Source: Patulibacter sp. (GTDB lineage: Bacteria; Actinomycetota; Thermoleophilia; Solirubrobacterales; Solirubrobacteraceae). Taken from it: DNA of 9,629 nucleotides. How positions within the stretch are numbered: the first letter of the stretch is position 1; every line of letters begins with the position of its first letter. Made by a program: the position numbers and the translations under genes. Below are positions 6,001 through 9,629 of the stretch, piece by piece. The notes under the pieces are model-generated. The model saw nothing but the letters and a program-made list of their open reading frames with translations, was not told where the DNA came from and searched no databases. The stretch is taken from assembly GCA_023268575.1 (NCBI GenBank), contig JALRCL010000675.1:1-9629 (forward strand), in the 5' to 3' direction.

Positions 6001-8040
6001 ATGTACGAGCACCTGCTGGCACCGCTCGACCTCGGCTTCACGACGCTCCGCAACCGCGTGCTCATGGGCTCGATGCACACGGGCCTCGAGGACCGGGCCT
6101 GGGACACCGGCCGCCTGGCGGCCTACGCGGCCGAGCGCGCCCGCGGCGGCGTCGGGCTGATCGTCACGGGCGGGTACGCCCCGAACCGGACCGGCTGGCT
6201 GCTGCCGCTCGCCGGCGACATGACGTCGTCGCGCACCGCCCGACGCCACCGCCGGATCACCGACGCCGTCCACGCGGAGGGCGGCAAGATCGCCCTCCAG
6301 CTCCTGCACGCGGGGCGCTACGCCTACCACCCGTGGTCGCGCTCGGCGTCCACGACGCGCTCGCCGATCACGCCGTTCGGTGCGAAGGGCATGAGCGGCG
6401 AGGAGGTCCTCGGGACGATCGACGACTTCGCCAAGGCGGCCGCGCTCGCCCGCGAGGCGGGCTACGACGGCGTCGAGATCATGGGCTCGGAGGGCTACCT
6501 CCTGAACCAGTTCCTCGCGCCGCGGACGAACCTCCGCCAGGACGAGTGGGGCGGCACCGCCGAGCGCCGCCGCCGGTTCCCGGTCGAGGTCGTCCGCCGG
6601 GTGCGCGAGGCCGTGGGCGAGGACTTCATCCTCGTCTACCGCCTGTCGCTGCTGGACCTCGTTCCCGACGGGCAGAGCTGGGACGAGGTCGTCGCGCTCG
6701 CGCAGGAGGTGCAGGGCGCCGGCGCGACGATCCTGAACACCGGGATCGGCTGGCACGAGGCGCGCGTGCCGACGATCGTCACGTCGGTCCCGCGCGGCGC
6801 GTTCGCCTGGGCGACGGCGAAGCTCCGTCCGGAGGTCTCGATCCCGGTCGTCGCGTCGAACCGGATCGCGATGCCCGACCAGGCCGAGGAGCTCCTGGCC
6901 TCCGGCGCCGCCGACATGGTCTCGTTGGCCCGGCCGTTGCTCGCCGACCCCGAGTGGGTGGCGAAGGCCGCTGCCGGCCGCGCGGACGAGATCAACACCT
7001 GCATCGCCTGCAACCAGGCGTGCCTGGATCACACGTTCCGCAAGAAGACCGCGAGCTGCCTCGTCAACCCGCGCGCCGCGCACGAGACGAAGCTGCGGAT
7101 CGCGCCGACGGCGCAGCCGCGGCGGATCGCCGTCGTCGGCGCCGGTCCGGCCGGCCTGGCGTGCGCGACGACGCTCGCGGAGCGCGGGCACGCCGTCGAG
7201 CTGCTCGAGCGCGACGCGGCGATCGGCGGGCAGTTCAACCTCGCCCGCCGGATCCCGGGCAAGGGCGAGTTCGCCGAGACGCTGCGCTACTTCGACCGCC
7301 GGATCGCCCGGACCGGCGTGACGCTGCGGCTGGGCACCGAGGCGACGCCCGAGCTGCTGGCCGGGTACGACGAGGTCGTCCTGGCCACCGGCGTCGCCGC
7401 GCGCACCCCGGCGATCCCCGGCGTCGACCACCCGAAGGTCGTCGCCTACGCGGACGCGATCACGGGCGCGGTCCCGATCGGGCGGCGCGTCGCGGTGATC
7501 GGCGCGGGCGGGATCGGCTACGACGTCTGCGAGCTGCTCGTCCACGCCGGAGAGCCGGAGAGCGCGGACGAGGCCCTCGCCGCCTGGCAGGCGCAGTGGG
7601 GCGTCGCCGATCCGGCCGAGGCCCGCGGCGGCGTCGTCGCCCCGGTGCAGGCGCCGCCGGTCCGCGAGGTCCACCTGCTGCAGCGCAAGACGTCGAAGCT
7701 CGGCGCCGGCCTCGGCAAGACGTCCGGCTGGGTCCACCGCGCGGCACTCGCCCAGCAGCAGGTCCGCCTCTACGCCGGCGCGACGTACGAGCGGATCGAC
7801 GACGACGGCCTGCACGTCACGCTGCCCGACCCCGAGCGGGGCGAGGACGCCCGCCGGTCGCTCGTGCTCGACGTCGACCACGTCGTGCTCTGCGCCGGCC
7901 AGGATCCCCGCCGCGACCTGCTCGAGCCGCTGCGCGCCGCCGGCGTGGAGCCGCACCTCATCGGCGGTGCCGACGTCGCCGCCGAGCTCGACGCGAAGCG
8001 CGCGATCAAGCAGGGCACCGAGCTCGCCGCGCGGCTCTGA
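6001..8040 (+). CDS. fadH: 2,4-dienoyl-CoA reductase (NADPH), FMN/FAD/4Fe-4S flavoprotein
   Basis: The enzyme reduces 2,4-dienoyl-CoA, formed during oxidation of unsaturated fatty acids, to enoyl-CoA with NADPH, so the chain can re-enter beta-oxidation. It is a cytosolic protein of 679 residues; the E. coli enzyme has 672 or so. Residues 1-330 form the FMN-binding TIM barrel of the old-yellow-enzyme type (start MYEHLLAPLDLGFTTLRNRV). Tyr166 (GSEGYLLNQF) and His252 (IGWHEARVP) fall at the same numbers as the active-site pair of E. coli FadH. Cys334, Cys337, Cys341 and Cys353 form the 4Fe-4S site. A FAD Rossmann motif, VVGAGPAGLACATTLAERGH, lies at 378-397, and a second dinucleotide motif, VIGAGGIGYDVCELL, at 499-513 would bind NADPH. 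The ATG at 6001 preserves this register; the open frame reaches back to 5617 but through the divergent promoter region. It diverges from the lipase/ligase fusion, with which it would cooperate in lipid use. Confidence 0.95.
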   Translation: MYEHLLAPLDLGFTTLRNRVLMGSMHTGLEDRAWDTGRLAAYAAERARGGVGLIVTGGYAPNRTGWLLPLAGDMTSSRTARRHRRITDAVHAEGGKIALQLLHAGRYAYHPWSRSASTTRSPITPFGAKGMSGEEVLGTIDDFAKAAALAREAGYDGVEIMGSEGYLLNQFLAPRTNLRQDEWGGTAERRRRFPVEVVRRVREAVGEDFILVYRLSLLDLVPDGQSWDEVVALAQEVQGAGATILNTGIGWHEARVPTIVTSVPRGAFAWATAKLRPEVSIPVVASNRIAMPDQAEELLASGAADMVSLARPLLADPEWVAKAAAGRADEINTCIACNQACLDHTFRKKTASCLVNPRAAHETKLRIAPTAQPRRIAVVGAGPAGLACATTLAERGHAVELLERDAAIGGQFNLARRIPGKGEFAETLRYFDRRIARTGVTLRLGTEATPELLAGYDEVVLATGVAARTPAIPGVDHPKVVAYADAITGAVPIGRRVAVIGAGGIGYDVCELLVHAGEPESADEALAAWQAQWGVADPAEARGGVVAPVQAPPVREVHLLQRKTSKLGAGLGKTSGWVHRAALAQQQVRLYAGATYERIDDDGLHVTLPDPERGEDARRSLVLDVDHVVLCAGQDPRRDLLEPLRAAGVEPHLIGGADVAAELDAKRAIKQGTELAARL

Positions 8041-8080
8041 TCCGCCGGCCGCGCACCCGGACCCGGACGTCGCTCGAGCG

Positions 8081-8115
8081 CGCGACGCCCCCGGTGGTGC
8101 GCGGGGGACGGCGCG
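8081..8115. terminator. Bidirectional terminator candidate between convergent genes
   Basis: The core stem CCCCCG (8088-8093) with CGGGGG (8102-8107) encloses an eight-base loop. It extends outwards across a single bulge and one mismatch to CGCG at 8081-8084 with CGCG at 8112-8115. It lies in the 87-base gap between the stop of fadH at 8040 and the stop of the opposing TetR gene at 8128, and could serve both. No U-tract follows on either strand. Confidence 0.55.
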
Positions 8116-8127
8116 GACGGACGGCGC

Positions 8128-8763
8128 TCAGGCGGCGGCCGCGTCGTCGCCGGTCCGCGCGAGCAGCTCGGTGACGTACGGGCGGATGAGCGCGGTCACG
8201 CCCTCGACGGTCGGCGCGATCCGGTCGACCGGCAGGACGACGTAGGAGATCGCGAGGCGGACGATCGTCTCGGCGAGGAAGCGGGACTCGCCCTCGGCGA
8301 CGAACGGCCAGGTCTCGCGGACGAGCGCGGCCAGCGCCTCGGTCGCGTGCTCGAGCAGCGGGCGGCCCTCGGCGGTCACGAGCGGGAGGAGCTCCTCACG
8401 GCCGCCGTCCTCGGCCAGCAGCGCGCGCACGACCGGGTCCTCGGCGGCGGCGTGGAGGAAGATCCCCAGCGCACCGGCGATCGCGGCGGCAGGATCCCCG
8501 ACGCCACGACGGATCGTGTCGGCGACCGCGCCGACGAAGCGGTCGACCTCGTGCAGGACGAGGGCCTCGCTCAGCGCGCCGCGCGAGCCGAACTCGTTGT
8601 AGAGCGTCTGGCGACTGACCCCGGCGCGCCCGGCGATCGCCGCCATCGTGACCTCGCGCCACGAGCGCTCGGACGCGAGCTCGCGCGCGGCCTCCAGCAA
8701 CGTGCTGCGCAGCAGCGTCCGCGTCGCCTCGGCGTAGGAGGGGCTGCGGGGTGCGGACGCCAT
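8128..8763 (-). CDS. TetR-family regulator downstream of alkane monooxygenase (AlkX/AlkU-like)
   Basis: This 211-residue regulator has a textbook N-terminal helix-turn-helix: residues 34-63 include SWREVTMAAIAGRAGVSRQT, then LYNEFGSRGAL. The SRQTLYNEFGSR recognition-helix form resembles the TetR regulators found next to actinobacterial alkB genes (AlkU in Rhodococcus, AlkX in Dietzia); this is recalled family knowledge and was not checked by alignment. The C-terminal part (about 75-200) is the helical ligand domain, and the last residues are an Ala-rich tail. The ATG at 8763 places the helix-turn-helix normally, with CGGGGG about six bases upstream. A frame opening at 9087 would overlap the monooxygenase gene and is rejected. 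It follows the alkB-rubredoxin gene on the same strand after 164 bases containing two hairpins, so it probably has its own promoter. A -10-like TAGCCT lies at 8780-8775. It could repress alkB, itself or fadH. Confidence 0.88.
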   Translation of the reverse strand: MASAPRSPSYAEATRTLLRSTLLEAARELASERSWREVTMAAIAGRAGVSRQTLYNEFGSRGALSEALVLHEVDRFVGAVADTIRRGVGDPAAAIAGALGIFLHAAAEDPVVRALLAEDGGREELLPLVTAEGRPLLEHATEALAALVRETWPFVAEGESRFLAETIVRLAISYVVLPVDRIAPTVEGVTALIRPYVTELLARTGDDAAAA

Positions 8764-8774
8764 GCGTGCCCCCG

Positions 8775-8780
8775 AGGCTA
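8775..8780 (-). promoter_or_regulatory. Candidate -10 element of the second TetR gene
   Basis: TAGCCT on the minus strand matches TANNNT and would start transcription only a few bases before the ATG at 8763. The -35 region falls within the GC hairpin at 8787-8806 and shows no match to consensus, so support is weak. Confidence 0.25.
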
Positions 8781-8786
8781 CCCGTC

Positions 8787-8806
8787 GGCCCGCGAGCCCG
8801 CGGGCC
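8787..8806. terminator. Perfect 8-bp hairpin upstream of the second TetR gene
   Basis: GGCCCGCG (8787-8794) pairs with CGCGGGCC (8799-8806) around a four-base AGCC loop. A further short inverted pair, CCGGCG (8808-8813) with CGCCGG (8823-8828), lies beside it. It may be a second terminator for the upstream monooxygenase gene, a leader structure or a protein site. Confidence 0.4.
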
Positions 8807-8892
8807 ACCGGCGTCCCCGGGCCGCCGGCCCCGCGCATCGCGAGCGGTCCGGCGGTCGCCGGGATCCTGCGCGGCCCGCCGCGCGGGCGTCG

Positions 8893-8921
8893 CCCGGCGG
8901 GCGGTCCGGCCGCCCGCCGGG
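8893..8921 (-). terminator. Probable terminator of the alkane monooxygenase gene
   Basis: A perfect 12-bp all-GC stem (8893-8904 with 8910-8921; arms CCCGGCGGGCGG and CCGCCCGCCGGG) encloses a five-base loop. It begins six bases after the stop codon at 8928. This is the strongest hairpin in the window. There is no run of T on the minus strand after it. Confidence 0.65.
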
Positions 8922-8927
8922 TCGGGC

Positions 8928-9629
8928 TCACGCCCCGGCCGCGGCGCCCACGACCGGCACGAACGAGCGCTTGTCCTCCACGCCGCAGTCGGGGCACGTC
9001 CAGCCGTCGGGGATGGCCTCCCACGGGGTCCCGGGCGGGAAGCCCTCGCGCGGGTCGCCGGCCGCCGCCTCGTAGACGTAGCCGCACTCCGGGCAGCGGT
9101 GGGCCGCGGCCGCGTCGACGACCGGCGCGACGGGGGCCTCGGCCGCCGGCCCCGCCACGGCGGCGGTCCCGGCCGCAGGGGCCGCGCCGTAGCGGCGCAG
9201 GTACCGCTCGCGCTTGCGCGGCTGGACGTTCGCGAGCGTCACGTCGCCGCCGTAGTGGGCCACGACCTTCGGGTCCATGACCCGCCGCCAGAGCGGCGGG
9301 AAGAGCGCCAGCACGATCATCCCGGCGTAGCCCGTCGGGAGCTCCGGCGCCTCGTCGAAGTGGCGCAGCGCCTGGTAGCGGCGCAGCGGGTGGGCGTGAT
9401 GGTCGCTGTGGCGCTGCAGGTGGTAGAGGAAGACGTTCGACGCGACGTTGTTGCTGTTCCAGCTGTGGTGCGGCTGGCAGCGCTCGTAGCGGTCGGTCCC
9501 GTCGCCGCGCTTCTGGCGCAGCAGCCCGTAGTGCTCGAGGTAGTTGACGACCTCCAGCAGCGCCTCCTTGAGGCCGTTGATGTCGTAGGGGTTCACCCGG
9601 TACGCCTGGCGCAGCTCGGCGGCCGCCCC
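8928..9629 (-). CDS. alkB: Alkane 1-monooxygenase fused to rubredoxin, C-terminal part (5' end outside window)
   Basis: AlkB is an integral-membrane di-iron enzyme that hydroxylates the terminal carbon of alkanes, fed with electrons by rubredoxin. The last 233 residues are present and the frame stays open past 9629. Visible are the HYG motif NYLEHYGL (residues 29-36 of the fragment), then CQPHHSWNSNN and the third histidine box LQRHSDHHAH (71-80), both ligand-bearing in the family. A hydrophobic segment near YAGMIVLALFPPLW follows, then GDVTLANVQPRKRERYLRRY, the usual end of AlkB. An Ala/Pro-rich linker (about 148-176) leads to a complete rubredoxin, with CPECG at 179-183 and CPDCG at 212-216 binding one iron. 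Such AlkB-rubredoxin fusions are known in actinobacteria such as Dietzia (AlkW). The first two histidine boxes would lie outside the window. The GTG at 9596 is internal, not a start, since family sequence continues upstream of it. A TetR gene follows. Confidence 0.95.
   Translation of the reverse strand, partial: GAAAELRQAYRVNPYDINGLKEALLEVVNYLEHYGLLRQKRGDGTDRYERCQPHHSWNSNNVASNVFLYHLQRHSDHHAHPLRRYQALRHFDEAPELPTGYAGMIVLALFPPLWRRVMDPKVVAHYGGDVTLANVQPRKRERYLRRYGAAPAAGTAAVAGPAAEAPVAPVVDAAAAHRCPECGYVYEAAAGDPREGFPPGTPWEAIPDGWTCPDCGVEDKRSFVPVVGAAAGA

Noticed and set aside
5757..6107. 117-residue N-terminal extension of the lipase/ligase fusion
   Set aside because: It would run through fadH coding sequence and its promoter; the GTG at 5756 has the best ribosome-binding site in the window and gives a length close to Rv1683.

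Overview
The window is very GC-rich (roughly 70-75% by eye). Its codons almost always end in G or C, and its divergent TetR-controlled acyl-CoA genes, lipase/acyl-CoA-ligase fusion and AlkB-rubredoxin fusion all point to a high-GC actinomycete. A Solirubrobacterales-like lineage is possible, but nothing seen here fixes the genus. I recognise seven protein genes, two of them cut by the window edges. I saw no tRNA, rRNA, CRISPR array or insertion sequence.

Layout. (1) 1-1139, minus: acyl-CoA dehydrogenase, lacking only its last few codons. It diverges from (2) 1231-1848, plus: a TetR-family regulator. The short gap between them holds two overlapping divergent promoters with one palindrome in the spacer of both. 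(3) 1875-2531, minus: a small Rossmann-fold protein of the NADPH/F420 oxidoreductase family, convergent with the regulator across a hairpin. (4) 2784-5756, minus: a 990-residue fusion of an alpha/beta-hydrolase (lipase-like) to an acyl-CoA-synthetase-like domain, the architecture of mycobacterial Rv1683. It diverges from (5) 6001-8040, plus: 2,4-dienoyl-CoA reductase FadH, which has a perfect palindrome ending two bases before its ATG. (6) 8128-8763, minus: a second TetR regulator, convergent with fadH across a hairpin. It lies downstream of (7) 8928-9629, minus: the C-terminal part of a membrane alkane 1-monooxygenase fused to a rubredoxin.

The genes form a coherent lipid and hydrocarbon degradation neighbourhood. 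AlkB-rubredoxin would hydroxylate alkanes at the terminal carbon, which later become fatty acids. The fusion would release fatty acids from esters and may activate them to acyl-CoA. The acyl-CoA dehydrogenase carries out the first step of beta-oxidation, and FadH removes the double bonds that block oxidation of unsaturated acyl chains. The two TetR regulators probably sense acyl-CoA or alkane-derived ligands, but no ligand can be read from the sequence.

The most informative non-coding signals are three. The first is the shared operator between the dehydrogenase and its regulator, with a promoter placed for a leaderless mRNA. The second is the palindrome over the fadH start. The third is a consistent set of strong GC hairpins without U-tracts after genes, including a pair in each gap between tandem genes. 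I found no clear evidence for a wholly new system. The least ordinary protein is the lipase/ligase fusion, whose adenylation motifs depart strongly from consensus.
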